NCBI GenBank assembly: GCA_016795545.1
Contig: JAEUGX010000004.1
Coordinates: 1-41,600, forward strand
DNA length: 41,600 bases
From: Opitutaceae bacterium
GTDB taxonomy: Bacteria; Verrucomicrobiota; Verrucomicrobiia; Opitutales; Opitutaceae
Direction of reading: 5' to 3'
Within the stretch, counting starts at the first letter, position 1; each line of letters begins with the position of its first letter. Position numbers and translations under genes: made by a program. Below the pieces are notes generated by a model that was given only the letters and a program-made list of their open reading frames with translations, searched no databases and had not been told where the DNA came from. Shown here piece after piece: positions 1 to 7,492 of the stretch.

Positions 1-154
1 AACCCTTGGTTTTGCTCGCCGTCAGGGTGAACGGGTCGAGCTCCAGAACTTCTTCTTTCGCCTCCGTGGTCTGTCCCAGGAGGAGGTTTCCCGACAATGC
101 GAGCGCCATGACAGGGGCCCCGCGTCTGATCATTTTACTGAACAGCATTTTCAT
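1..154 (-). CDS. TonB-dependent receptor, N-terminal fragment (runs off the window)
   Basis: Only the first 51 codons are present; the gene continues past base 1. The ATG at 152-154 opens a peptide with a basic start (MKMLFSKMIRR), a hydrophobic stretch ending near LLLGQ that resembles a signal peptide, and then EEVLELDPFTLTASKTKG. A signal peptide followed by an acidic, E/V/L-rich segment and a DPF-x-(L/V)-TAS stretch is typical of the mature N-terminus, TonB-box region, of verrucomicrobial TonB-dependent receptors. The family imports large ligands across the outer membrane using energy from TonB. The gene diverges from the dioxygenase operon at 466, and the shared gap holds a copy of the recurrent operator-like motif (280-299). 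The identification rests on the N-terminus only; the plug and barrel lie outside the window. Confidence 0.7.
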   Translation of the reverse strand, partial: MKMLFSKMIRRGAPVMALALSGNLLLGQTTEAKEEVLELDPFTLTASKTKG

Positions 155-465
155 AGTAGGATGTCCACCGGCGTCGGTGGCTGCTTGTTGGTATTTGGTG
201 TTTGGTCGCGAGATGACCGGAATGATCGCGCCAAGGGTTCTATGAGGACTCCCTCCCCCCGAATCCAAAGCAAAACTGTGGGCAAACGAAGTGACCAGTA
301 GATTGGGCCCGCTCCGGACCGGTCGGTCTGGAGAAAATACCAGATAAAACATTTTGCCGGCCGGGGCGGGGCCACCCAGCTTCCCGGCCGAATCCCGGGG
401 CCACGTCCACCCTGTTCGCGGCCCCGCCACGTCAACCTCGTTCCAACCTCCTCCACCCGCCCGCC
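155..465. promoter_or_regulatory. Divergent intergenic region between the TBDR fragment and the dioxygenase operon
   Basis: This 311-bp gap has no convincing gene; the long antisense reading frame through it is a shadow. It contains the operator-like motif at 280-299, an 8-bp palindrome GACCGGTC at 317-324, and a lower-GC patch at about 332-354 that includes a second TACCAG-like element. The last 60 bases before the ATG at 466 are C-rich and lack a Shine-Dalgarno sequence. It probably carries the promoters of both divergent genes, but I cannot assign -35/-10 boxes with confidence. Confidence 0.5.
280..299 (+). promoter_or_regulatory. Operator-like motif, site A
   Basis: GGGCAAACGAAGTGACCAGT. 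This is the reference copy of a motif seen seven times in the window. The core is an imperfect inverted repeat, TGGGCA-N7-TGACCA. It matches site B (4861-4880) at 17 of 20 positions, site E (12435-12454) at 16 and site D (7410-7429) at 15. It lies about 166 bp upstream of the dioxygenase start and about 125 bp upstream of the divergent TBDR start, so it could serve either gene. Confidence 0.6.
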
Positions 466-1317
466 ATGCCCGCCGCCCTCACCGCCCCCCCGCCCTACCT
501 CCCGCCGGCCCCGAAGACCGCCGAGACCGCCGCCACCCTCGCGACCCTCGAGCGCGACGGCTTCGCGGTGATGAAGTCCATCATCCCGCCCAACGAGGTC
601 GGCGCCGTCCGCGACTCGGTCGCCGCCTGCGTGCGCCAGAACTCCAGCCTGCCGCCGCCCCAGGGCTACTGCACGGGCTTCCTGCGGATGAACCAGAGCA
701 TCGCGCCGTACGTGACCTCGCCCCGGCTGATGGCCGTCATCGAGTCCCTCTTCGGCGAGTTCTACCGCATCTCGCACGTCACCGGCACCATCAACGCCAA
801 GGGCATCAAGCGCGCCAACATGCACGCCGACTGGCCCTACAACCAGGACGCCAAGGCCCGCATCCAGGCCCCGTATCCGGACGTGCTCATGAACATGGTC
901 ACGATGTGGATGCTCACCGACTACACCGTCGAGAACGGCGGCACGATCGTCATCCCGGGCAGCCACAAGCGCCACGAGGCCCCGCGCAAGGGCACCAAGC
1001 TCGACCCGATGGCCACCTACCCGGGCGAGGTCCAGCTCCAGGGCAAGGCCGGCGACGTCGGCCTGTTCGACGCCCGCACCTGGCACGCGATCGCCCCCAA
1101 CATCAGCAACGAGGACCGCGTCGGCGTCATCATCCGCTTCACCCCGTGGTGGCTCAACCTCCAGCCGTCCCGCCCGGGCACGCGCGACCGCCAGCAGATC
1201 GTCGAGGCCAACAGCGGCGGCGACTCCAAGGTCGAGGCCCTGCCGCGCTCGGCCTACGAGACCCTGCCCGAATCCCTCAAGCCCCTCGTCTTCCACCTGG
1301 TCGACGAGGCCTCCTGA
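466..1317 (+). CDS. Phytanoyl-CoA dioxygenase (PhyH) family Fe(II)/2-oxoglutarate oxygenase
   Basis: This 283-residue cytoplasmic protein has no signal peptide. The facial triad of the Fe(II)/2-oxoglutarate-dependent oxygenases is visible: His120 and Asp122 in MHADWPYN, and the distal His207 in TWHAIAPN. Arg224 in VIIRFTPWW fits the 2-oxoglutarate carboxylate ligand. Between them the ENGGTIVIPGSHKRHE segment is the typical PhyH 'NGGxxxIPGSH' signature. Family members hydroxylate small organic substrates using O2 and 2-oxoglutarate; the substrate here is unknown. The gene leads a tight pair with an aldo/keto reductase that starts 2 nt after its stop, so a sequential hydroxylation/redox step on one intermediate is plausible. 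The start at 466 is preceded by a C/T-rich stretch without a Shine-Dalgarno site. The longer upstream frame to 354 belongs to another reading frame and is not used. Confidence 0.9.
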   Translation: MPAALTAPPPYLPPAPKTAETAATLATLERDGFAVMKSIIPPNEVGAVRDSVAACVRQNSSLPPPQGYCTGFLRMNQSIAPYVTSPRLMAVIESLFGEFYRISHVTGTINAKGIKRANMHADWPYNQDAKARIQAPYPDVLMNMVTMWMLTDYTVENGGTIVIPGSHKRHEAPRKGTKLDPMATYPGEVQLQGKAGDVGLFDARTWHAIAPNISNEDRVGVIIRFTPWWLNLQPSRPGTRDRQQIVEANSGGDSKVEALPRSAYETLPESLKPLVFHLVDEAS

Positions 1318-1319
1318 AC

Positions 1320-2306
1320 ATGGAGACCGTGCCAGTTGGGCGCAGCTCGGTCCGCGTGCCGCGGATCGGCCTGGGCGGCTCCCCGTGGGGCCGGGAAATC
1401 GACGAGGCGACCAGTCGCGACGTCCTCGACTACGCCCTCGAGCAGGGCATCACCCTGCTCGACAGCGGCGAGTCGTACGGCGGCGGCAACTCGCACCTCT
1501 ACCGGATCAACAAGTTCGGCGTCGACGACGTCCGGGAGGTGACGCAGGAGATGCATTCCTCCGAGAAGATCATCGGCCGCTGGATGCGCGACCGGAAATG
1601 CCGCGACCGCATCCAGATCTGCACCAAGTTCAACACCGGCGGCACCGCCGACAAGATCCGGGTCGCGCTCGCGGGCAGCCTCGAGCGCCTGCAGACGGAC
1701 TTCATCGACATCTACATGCTGCACCAGCCGTACCCGGACGTGCCGATCCGCGAGACGCTCGAGGCGCTCACCGCCGAGGTGAAGGCGGGCCGCATCCGGG
1801 CCATCGGCTGCAGCAACTTCTCCGCCGAGCAGCTGCGCGAAGCGCACGAGACGTCCGAGAAGTACGGCCTGGCGCGGATGGACTCCACCCAGCCGCCCTT
1901 CAGCCTGGCGGACGCCCGCGCCCGCAAGGCCCTGCTCCCGTACTGCGAGCGGCACCAGATCGCGTCGCTCATCTACAGCCCGCTCGCCGCCGGCTTCCTC
2001 GCGGGCAAGTACACCGGCTCGCGGGACAACATCCCGAAGGGCACCCGCTTCGACATCGTGCCGGGGCACATCGACGTGTACTTCTCGGACCAGAACTTCC
2101 GCGTGGTCGAGAACCTGCGCCAGCTGGCGAACGAGATGAACGTGCCGATGGTCAAGCTCGCGATGTCCTGGGTGTTCACCTACGCCGGCGTCTCGTCGGT
2201 CCTCATCGGCGCCCGCAAGCGCTCCCAGGTCGACAACGCCCTGGAGGCGATGGCGTTTCGCCTCGATCCGGCCGTCAAGGCGCGGATGGACTCCTGGCTC
2301 GACTGA
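1320..2306 (+). CDS. Aldo/keto reductase
   Basis: The protein has 328 residues from the ATG at 1320, 2 nt after the dioxygenase stop, so the two are almost certainly co-transcribed and perhaps translationally coupled. It is a (beta/alpha)8 NADPH-dependent oxidoreductase. The catalytic tetrad of the superfamily is visible: Asp48 and Tyr53 (LLDSGESYGGG), Lys103 (ICTKFN) and His135 (YMLHQP). GCSNFS near residue 163 and the C-terminal IGARKRSQVDNAL stretch are the substrate-loop and NADP-binding signatures of the AKR fold. An insertion of about 25 residues after the Tyr (HLYRINKFGVDDVREV onward) is longer than in minimal AKRs. Family members interconvert aldehydes/ketones of sugars and alcohols; the substrate is not evident. 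The open frame extends upstream to 354 but overlaps the PhyH gene, so this start is preferred. Confidence 0.92.
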   Translation: METVPVGRSSVRVPRIGLGGSPWGREIDEATSRDVLDYALEQGITLLDSGESYGGGNSHLYRINKFGVDDVREVTQEMHSSEKIIGRWMRDRKCRDRIQICTKFNTGGTADKIRVALAGSLERLQTDFIDIYMLHQPYPDVPIRETLEALTAEVKAGRIRAIGCSNFSAEQLREAHETSEKYGLARMDSTQPPFSLADARARKALLPYCERHQIASLIYSPLAAGFLAGKYTGSRDNIPKGTRFDIVPGHIDVYFSDQNFRVVENLRQLANEMNVPMVKLAMSWVFTYAGVSSVLIGARKRSQVDNALEAMAFRLDPAVKARMDSWLD

Positions 2307-2322
2307 GCGTCCCCGTCCGCCC

Positions 2323-2514
2323 ATGAACGCCGCCGCGCCCGCCGCCGCCTCCTCCGCCCCCCGTCCCGACCGCGAGGGGGCGGGGCCCGTGCCGGCGCGC
2401 GCCGACGGCGCCGGGGCGGCCGCCGCGGGCCCCGCGCGGCCGGAGGGCTGCCGCTGCCCGCACTGCGACGGCGCCTGCCGCAAACGCTTGCCGCCGGCGC
2501 GTCCGTTCCGCTAG
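2323..2514 (+). CDS. Possible small Cys-rich protein, doubtful
   Basis: This 63-codon frame starts 16 nt after the reductase stop and ends 32 nt before the regulator start. The first 40 residues are Ala/Pro/Gly-rich low complexity, as any reading frame in GC-rich DNA would give. The C-terminus holds CRCPHCDGAC, four cysteines and a histidine that could bind a metal. I do not recognise a family. It may be a real small metal-binding peptide or simply non-coding GC-rich DNA. Its position in line with the operon is the only other support. Confidence 0.25.
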   Translation: MNAAAPAAASSAPRPDREGAGPVPARADGAGAAAAGPARPEGCRCPHCDGACRKRLPPARPFR

Positions 2515-2520
2515 TAGCCC

Positions 2521-2544
2521 CTGGCCGGCCCACGCTCCGGCCAG
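2521..2544. repeat. Perfect inverted repeat over the regulator's translation start region
   Basis: CTGGCCGG (2521-2528) and CCGGCCAG (2537-2544) form perfect 8-bp arms around an 8-nt spacer. The dyad ends 2 nt before the ATG at 2547. As DNA it could be an autoregulatory operator for the GntR-type gene; as RNA it would form a GC hairpin over the ribosome-binding region. Its arm spacing differs from the recurrent 20-bp motif, so I treat it as separate. Confidence 0.45.
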
Positions 2545-2546
2545 CC

Positions 2547-3635
2547 ATGCGACTGCCCAAACGCCCATCCCTGGTCACCGAGACCGCCGAGGTGCTCCGC
2601 GAGGGCATCGCCGCCGGCGAGTGGCCCGCGCGCCTGCCCGGCGAGCGCACGCTGTGCGAGCGCCTGCAGGTGAGCCGCACCACCCTGCGCGAGGCCCTGC
2701 AGCTCCTCGAGCGCCGGCAGCTCATCTCCGCCGGCGCCGGCCGTCCCCGCCGCGTTCGGCGCCGCGCCGCCCCCGCGCCGCACGCCCCGTCGCGCGAGAT
2801 CGGCCTGCTCAGCCTCCTGCCGGTCGCGCAGCAGACGCCGCAGACGATCTACCACCTGCACGAGCTCCGGGAGCAGCTGCAGACCGCCGGCTTCCGGCTC
2901 CGGATCTTTTCCGACCGGCGCCTGGCGCGCCCGCACCCCAGCAAGTTCCTCCAGGCCCTGGTCGAGGGCAACCGCATCGACGCCTGGCTGCTGCTGTCGA
3001 TGAGCGCGGCCGTGCAGCAGTGGTTCGCCCAGCGCCGCCTGCCCACCCTGGTCGTCGGCTACGCCCACGCCGGCGTCCGGTTGCCGTCGTTCGACGTCGA
3101 CCTGCGCGCCGCCTGCCGCCACGCGGCCAGCCAGCTGCGGGCCCAGGGCCACGCGCACCTCGCGCTCCTCCGGCAGCCGCAGAAGGGCGCCGGTATGACC
3201 GCCAGCGAGGACGGCTTCCTCGAGGCCGCCCGCCTGCCGGGCCGGCTGCCCTGCCAGGCCCAGATCCTCGGCCACGACGGCTCCCCGGCCGGCATCCGCC
3301 TCAGCCTGGACCGCGCACTGGCCTCCGCCCGGCCGCCGACGGGCCTCGTGGTCTGCGACGCCAGCCACGCCCTCTGCGCCGCCTCCCACCTCCTCGCCCG
3401 CCGGCTCGCCGTGCCGGGCGACCTTTCGGTCCTGTGCCGCGACCACGACGTCGCCCTGGATTATTTCCACCCCGCGATCACGCGCTACGCCTACCGCAAA
3501 CACCTGTACGCCCGGCGCGTCGCCCGGCTGGCCATCCAGCTGGCCACCCACGGCCGCGTGCCGCAGCGCAGCTACCGCCTGCTGCCCCAGCTCGTGCCCG
3601 GCCAGACCCTGGCGCCGCCCCGCGCGGCGGGCTGA
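2547..3635 (+). CDS. GntR-type winged-helix regulator with LacI-like sensor domain (AraR-like chimera), copy 1
   Basis: This is a 362-residue transcription factor. Residues ~8-75 are a GntR winged helix: LPGERTLCERLQVSRTTLREALQLLERRQLI is the recognition-helix region. The remainder (~85-350) resembles the periplasmic-binding-protein fold of LacI/GalR sensors, with a LLLSMSAAVQQWF / LPTLVVGYAHAG strand pattern and LAVPGDLSVLCRDHD near the end, matching the conserved 'vPxDvsvxgfDd' element. Bacillus AraR is the known precedent for this fusion. It is clearly paralogous to the protein at 22987-24072: VSRxTxRxAL, QQWFA, LPSxDVD and CRHAA are shared. The arrangement predicts ligand-responsive control of a catabolic locus. 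A perfect inverted repeat covers its start region, suggesting autoregulation. The effector is unknown. Confidence 0.87.
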   Translation: MRLPKRPSLVTETAEVLREGIAAGEWPARLPGERTLCERLQVSRTTLREALQLLERRQLISAGAGRPRRVRRRAAPAPHAPSREIGLLSLLPVAQQTPQTIYHLHELREQLQTAGFRLRIFSDRRLARPHPSKFLQALVEGNRIDAWLLLSMSAAVQQWFAQRRLPTLVVGYAHAGVRLPSFDVDLRAACRHAASQLRAQGHAHLALLRQPQKGAGMTASEDGFLEAARLPGRLPCQAQILGHDGSPAGIRLSLDRALASARPPTGLVVCDASHALCAASHLLARRLAVPGDLSVLCRDHDVALDYFHPAITRYAYRKHLYARRVARLAIQLATHGRVPQRSYRLLPQLVPGQTLAPPRAAG

Positions 3636-3824
3636 GCCAAAGGCTCATGCCGTTCAAGCGATGGTCAAGCCGGAGGCCGATCCCGGCCCTCCCGGGCAGG
3701 GCCACGGCACGGAGACCGCAACCGCGCTCCGACGATGCCTTTCCCGCTTTCCTGAATTCCCCGTCCCTTGGGCGCGGCCATCCCTTTCCGCGCCTGCCCG
3801 AACTTCGCGGCTCAACTTTCCTGG

Positions 3825-3846
3825 TCCGGTCTTCCGGATGACCGGA
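3825..3846. terminator. Hairpin between convergent genes
   Basis: TCCGGTC (3825-3831) and GACCGGA (3840-3846) are perfect 7-bp arms around an 8-nt loop. The hairpin lies in the 226-bp gap between the convergent regulator (ends 3635) and bicupin (ends 3862). It has no T-run on either side, so it is at best an atypical bidirectional terminator. The rest of the gap shows no gene. Confidence 0.35.
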
Positions 3847-3861
3847 GCCGCCCCCCTGGGG

Positions 3862-4779
3862 TCAGTTCCGGCCCCACTCCACCTCGTAGAACTTCAGCGG
3901 CTCGGCGCCCGTGGTCTTGTAGCCGTGCCCGACGTGGCGGGGGGCGAAGACCAGGTCGCCGGCCTTGACCTCGATGGTGTTGCCGCCGATCTCGACCAGC
4001 CCCTTGCCGGCCAGGATCACGAAGAGCTGCTCGCGGTCCGCGTGGAAATGCCACCGGGTGCCGCCGCCGGGGTGGTAGGCGGAGAGCCCCATGCGGGCCA
4101 GCACGGTGTTGGCGGTGAAGGGCCGCGGGGCCGCGATGTCGGCGTGGTAGAGCAGCAGCGCGTTCGACGCGTTGATGTGCGACGCGCCGTAGCTCACGAT
4201 CGACAGCGGGTTGACGAGCTGGCGCGCGTTGGGCGCGACGGTGACGTAGCCCTCGCCGCCGGTGTGTTTCAGCTCGCGCACCCGCTCGGAGGTCACGAAC
4301 GCGCGCCCGCGCTTCTCCGGCCGCGGCCCCTTCTGCACGAACTCGGCCTGCAGCACCTTGGCGGGCTGGTCGCCGCGGGCGACGTAGCTGCGCTCCGGCC
4401 CGGGCGGGATGAACCCCACGTCCGACGCGGCCGCCGCCAGCCGCTCGCCCTCGACCGTGAAGTCCACGGCGCCCGCGAGCACGATGAACACCTGCTCGCG
4501 AAAATCCTCCACGCGGTGCGGCTTCGCGCCGCCGCCGGGCGCCACCACGTGCACCCAGACCCGCGCCATGCTCGAGTTCGAGTAGTGCGCCCGCTCCGGC
4601 AGGTCCTCCGGATGCACCAGCAGCGCCGACTGCATCCCGTGGTGGAGGGCCGCGTCGGGCGGCGCCCCCAGCGTGTATTTCGTGTCGTTGAAGTAGAGGC
4701 CCGAGTCGGGGTCCTTGGAGTACGCCAGCAGGGACAGGGGGAGGGCCAGGAGGAGGGTCGCGCAAGCCAGGAGTTTCAT
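3862..4779 (-). CDS. Secreted bicupin protein
   Basis: This protein has 305 residues. An N-terminal signal peptide (MKLLACATLLLALPLSLLAYS) places it in the periplasm or outside. Two cupin barrels follow. The first has APGGGAKPHRVEDFREQVFIVLAG at about residues 80-103. The second has the HPGGGTRWHFHADREQLFVILAG region near residue 225, where HxHx(4)E gives the usual metal ligands, with a GDLVFAPRHVGHG motif 2 supplying the last His. The first domain lacks the HxH pair, so probably only the C-terminal barrel binds metal. Bicupins include oxalate decarboxylases, dioxygenases and sugar-binding or isomerase proteins; I cannot choose among these. It lies 116 bp downstream of the TBDR-like barrel gene on the same strand but has its own upstream copy of the operator-like motif (4861-4880), so it may be separately controlled. 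Confidence 0.85.
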   Translation of the reverse strand: MKLLACATLLLALPLSLLAYSKDPDSGLYFNDTKYTLGAPPDAALHHGMQSALLVHPEDLPERAHYSNSSMARVWVHVVAPGGGAKPHRVEDFREQVFIVLAGAVDFTVEGERLAAAASDVGFIPPGPERSYVARGDQPAKVLQAEFVQKGPRPEKRGRAFVTSERVRELKHTGGEGYVTVAPNARQLVNPLSIVSYGASHINASNALLLYHADIAAPRPFTANTVLARMGLSAYHPGGGTRWHFHADREQLFVILAGKGLVEIGGNTIEVKAGDLVFAPRHVGHGYKTTGAEPLKFYEVEWGRN

Positions 4780-4860
4780 AGGGGAAAGCGATTACCTTGC
4801 GGCGGTGGATCCGCGGCGCCCCAGCCCAGCGCGGCCACGCCCGCGGGACAACCGCCAACT

Positions 4861-4880
4861 TCTGGTCACATTGTTTGCCC
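4861..4880 (-). promoter_or_regulatory. Operator-like motif, site B
   Basis: On the minus strand this reads GGGCAAACAATGTGACCAGA, 17 of 20 identical to site A. It sits 15 bp beyond the stop codon of the barrel gene and 81 bp upstream of the bicupin start, facing it. The extended 12-mer TTCTGGTCACAT (plus strand, 4860-4871) is repeated exactly at 7378-7389 (site C). Confidence 0.6.
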
Positions 4881-4895
4881 TGACGGGCGCGCGCC

Positions 4896-7334
4896 TCAGT
4901 AGCGCGTTTCCACGCCGAGCCGCCAGGTGGTGGCGCGGTACTGGTTGCGGAGCACGCGCAACCGGTCGCCCTCGTACGAGCGCTCCGGCGCGTCGGTGAG
5001 GTTCTGCGCCGCCACCGTGGCGCGCCACTTCCGGGCCAGGCGCCACCACAGCGCGGCGTCGACGGACTGGACCGGCTCGCGGTGGATGTCGCGGTCCAGC
5101 GTCGGCCCGACCTGGTCCAGCGCGGCGCTCTGGTACGCGATCCCCACGGTCCCGCCGACCCGCCCGCGGGTCCAGCCGGCCTCGGCCCGGAGCAGGTGGC
5201 GGGCGCGCTCGGGCAGGACCAGCCGGTCGCCCGGCCGCGTCGGAAGCGTCGCCGCGCTGCGCGAGTAGGTGTACGCGACGGCGGGCGCCAGCTCCCCGCC
5301 CCCGGCGGCGAAGCGCCGCGTCCACTGCCCCTGCACGCCCCGGATCGAGCCGCGGTCGCCGTTCTCGATCCGCGACACCGTGTACAGGGTGCCGCCGATC
5401 GTCTCGAAGAACTGGGCGTTGTAGAAGAACGCCCGGATGTCGGTGGCATAGAGCGCGACCGACACGCGGCCCGCCGCCGCCGACCGGTGGTCCAGCGCCA
5501 GCGCCGCCGTGCGGATCGTCACCGGGTCCAGGTCCGGATTGCCCTCGCGGATCTTGTAGGTGGTCACCGAGGTGCGCCGGTAGTCGACCACGTCGAAATA
5601 CTGCGGGCGCATCAGCTGCGCGAAGCCCGCGGCCCGCAGCGTCCAGGCCGGCGCCAGCCGCCACTCCGCGCCGAGCGACGGCAGCCAGGACGTGTAGCTC
5701 CGGCCGCCGGGCACCTCGCGGACGCGCAGCAGCTCCCCGTTCTCGACCACCTCGCCCCGCAGCCCGCCGTCGCCGGCGTCGGCCGCGGCGGGCACGATCA
5801 CCGTGCCGCGCGTCTCCGTGCGGGTGTGCTCGCCCCGCAGGCCGGCCTCGACCATGCCGGGGCCGCGCCGCCACGAGGCGTAGGCGTAGGCGCCGGTCAC
5901 CGCCTCGGCCGAGAAGTAGTTCTCCTGCTCCGACTCGATCACGGTGCGGGCGGTCGAGCGCTCCAGCTGCGCCGCGCCGGCCCGCTCCCGCGCCGCCGCC
6001 CCCACCAGGCCCGGCGGGAGCAGCGGGTAGCGCTCGTGCACGACCCGTCCGGGGTCGGCGGTGGCCGCAATCCCGGTCAGCGGCAGGCTCTGGCCGGCGT
6101 AGGGATAGTAAACCTGGCCGTCGAAGACGTTGCGGCGCTCCTTGCGCCGGTGCAGCCCGCCGCTGCTCAGCCACAGGTTGCCGCCAGCCAGGGCCTGGCG
6201 GCGCTGCCCGTCGAGCCGGTAGGCCCAGTCGCGATCGCGCGTCGTCACGATCACGTCCCGGTAGTCGGCGAGGAACGACCCCGCGGCGTTGGCGGCGAAG
6301 GCGAAGCCCGGGGCCACGATCAGCGCGGGGAACCAGGGGTCCCGGCCGTCGACCCGGTAGGCGAAGTCGAGCCCGCCGTCGCGGAAATTCCACCCCTCGG
6401 CGTCCAGGACGCTGTTCCAGCGGGCGTGGTACACGGCGTAGCGCACCGACCAGTCCCCGGCCTCGTGCCTCCCCCCGGCCTGGAAGCGCGCGATGTCGCG
6501 GCGGGTCTGCGCGAGCCGGAAGTAGCGTCGGGCGACGACCCCCGTGTAGGCGCCCTCCGCGAGCGTGCCCCGCACCGGCGCCGCCGGCGGCACGCCCGGC
6601 CGCGGCACGCCGGTGGCGGTGTCGAAGTCGACCTGGTTGATGACCGAGTCGTCGAGGTAGTCCGACCACGACGCCTGCGCGAAGACCGTGTCGGCCGCGC
6701 CCAGCCGGTGCTCGGCGTGCAGCAGCCCCGTGCGGGTGCGGGTGGAGAGCGTCTCCCGGCCGAGCGAGGGGCGCTGGAGGAAATAGTCCGACGCCGCGCC
6801 CGCGCCGGCGGGCGCCCAGACCGCGTCGTAGTCCTCGATCAGCCGCGCCGCCGCGGTCAGGTTGGCCCGCGCCTCGAGGCTCCAGGCCCGGGCCGCCGGC
6901 CCGCCGCGGCGGCGCACGACCGCCTCGAACCCCGGCTCGGCCCGGCCGACGTCGGACTGCAGCAGCACGAAGGCCCCGAGCCGGGTCTCAGCCGGCTGCG
7001 CCAGCAGGTCGCCCGCCAGCGGCAGGTAGGCCCGGAAGTCGGCCCCCTCCCCGTCCGCCTGGGCGCCGGGAGCCCGGCCGGGGATGTCGGCCGACTGGTA
7101 TTCCGACGCGATCGGGTTGCGCTTCTGCAGCACCCGGTCGCGCTCGCGCGGCGAATCGGTCGCCTCGCTCTGCCCGGGAGGCGGCGCGCCGCCGGACGCC
7201 CGCGCCACCGGGGCCGCGGCCTCCGCGGCGCCGAGCGCCGCCGCCAGCAGCCCCAGCAGGCCCGCGAGCAGCGGGCGCAGGCCGGACCCGGAACACATCC
7301 GGCCGCCGTCCTCCAGCCTTGGCACTCGCCTCAT
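4896..7334 (-). CDS. TonB-dependent-receptor-like outer-membrane barrel without a recognisable plug domain
   Basis: The frame codes for up to 812 residues. The C-terminal ~550 residues have the TBDR barrel look: alternating aromatic/polar strands, LRAAGFAQLMRPQYFDVVDYRR, KIREGNPDLDPVTIRTAALALDHR, NLTDAPERSYEGDR and a final aromatic residue. I find no plug: there is no NVAEALQR/RG/NG/DGR/IEVxKS series between the signal peptide and the first strands, all of which are obvious in the receptor at 30740. A TonB-box-like acidic segment is also absent. Start choice is open. M1 at 7334 has a G-run adjoining the ATG, whereas M13 at 7298 has GGAGG 11 nt upstream, begins directly with a signal peptide (MCSGSGLRPLLAGLLGLLAAALG), and puts the operator-like site C 80 bp upstream, the same distance as site B from the bicupin. 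I favour 7298. It may be a passive porin-like barrel or an evolved partner of another receptor. Confidence 0.75.
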   Translation of the reverse strand: MRRVPRLEDGGRMCSGSGLRPLLAGLLGLLAAALGAAEAAAPVARASGGAPPPGQSEATDSPRERDRVLQKRNPIASEYQSADIPGRAPGAQADGEGADFRAYLPLAGDLLAQPAETRLGAFVLLQSDVGRAEPGFEAVVRRRGGPAARAWSLEARANLTAAARLIEDYDAVWAPAGAGAASDYFLQRPSLGRETLSTRTRTGLLHAEHRLGAADTVFAQASWSDYLDDSVINQVDFDTATGVPRPGVPPAAPVRGTLAEGAYTGVVARRYFRLAQTRRDIARFQAGGRHEAGDWSVRYAVYHARWNSVLDAEGWNFRDGGLDFAYRVDGRDPWFPALIVAPGFAFAANAAGSFLADYRDVIVTTRDRDWAYRLDGQRRQALAGGNLWLSSGGLHRRKERRNVFDGQVYYPYAGQSLPLTGIAATADPGRVVHERYPLLPPGLVGAAARERAGAAQLERSTARTVIESEQENYFSAEAVTGAYAYASWRRGPGMVEAGLRGEHTRTETRGTVIVPAAADAGDGGLRGEVVENGELLRVREVPGGRSYTSWLPSLGAEWRLAPAWTLRAAGFAQLMRPQYFDVVDYRRTSVTTYKIREGNPDLDPVTIRTAALALDHRSAAAGRVSVALYATDIRAFFYNAQFFETIGGTLYTVSRIENGDRGSIRGVQGQWTRRFAAGGGELAPAVAYTYSRSAATLPTRPGDRLVLPERARHLLRAEAGWTRGRVGGTVGIAYQSAALDQVGPTLDRDIHREPVQSVDAALWWRLARKWRATVAAQNLTDAPERSYEGDRLRVLRNQYRATTWRLGVETRY

Positions 7335-7378
7335 CCCCCCACGCTGAGGGTCCCGGACCCGGCGCGCAAAGAAAGCGT

Positions 7379-7398
7379 TCTGGTCACATCACCTGCCC
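7379..7398 (-). promoter_or_regulatory. Operator-like motif, site C
   Basis: The minus strand reads GGGCAGGTGATGTGACCAGA, 16 of 20 identical to site B, with all differences in a 4-base block at positions 6-9. It sits 44 bp upstream of the longest start of the barrel gene, or 80 bp upstream of the preferred start at 7298. Together with site D it forms a tandem pair whose CTGGTCA cores are 31 bp apart, about three helical turns. Confidence 0.55.
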
Positions 7399-7409
7399 GC
7401 CCGGCGCCA

Positions 7410-7429
7410 ACTGGTCATGTCGATAGACC
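7410..7429 (-). promoter_or_regulatory. Operator-like motif, site D
   Basis: The minus strand reads GGTCTATCGACATGACCAGT, 15 of 20 identical to site A, with a clear dyad GGTC-N9-GACC. It lies in the 158-bp gap between the divergent barrel gene and the NHL operon, 63 bp upstream of the NHL start at 7493, so it may act on both. A palindrome GACCGGTC overlaps it at 7426-7433; the same octamer occurs near site A. Confidence 0.5.
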
Positions 7430-7492
7430 GGTCCATCCCGTTTGAAACCCGCGCCGTTTCCCGCCTGCCTTGGCGCACCACATCCGCGCGCC

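Noticed and set aside
354..2306. A single 650-codon protein ending in the aldo/keto reductase
   Set aside because: Its first 322 codons run in another frame through the PhyH-family gene and look like Arg/Pro/His-rich noise. Two genes are better supported.
4780..4860. A promoter for the bicupin with recognisable -35/-10 boxes
   Set aside because: No pair with acceptable spacing was seen in this GC-rich leader; only site B stands out.
7299..7492. A missing plug domain of the barrel protein hidden upstream by a frameshift
   Set aside because: I checked the other minus-strand frame in 6988-7296 and the gap to 7492; neither carries plug motifs such as RG, DGR or IEVxKS.
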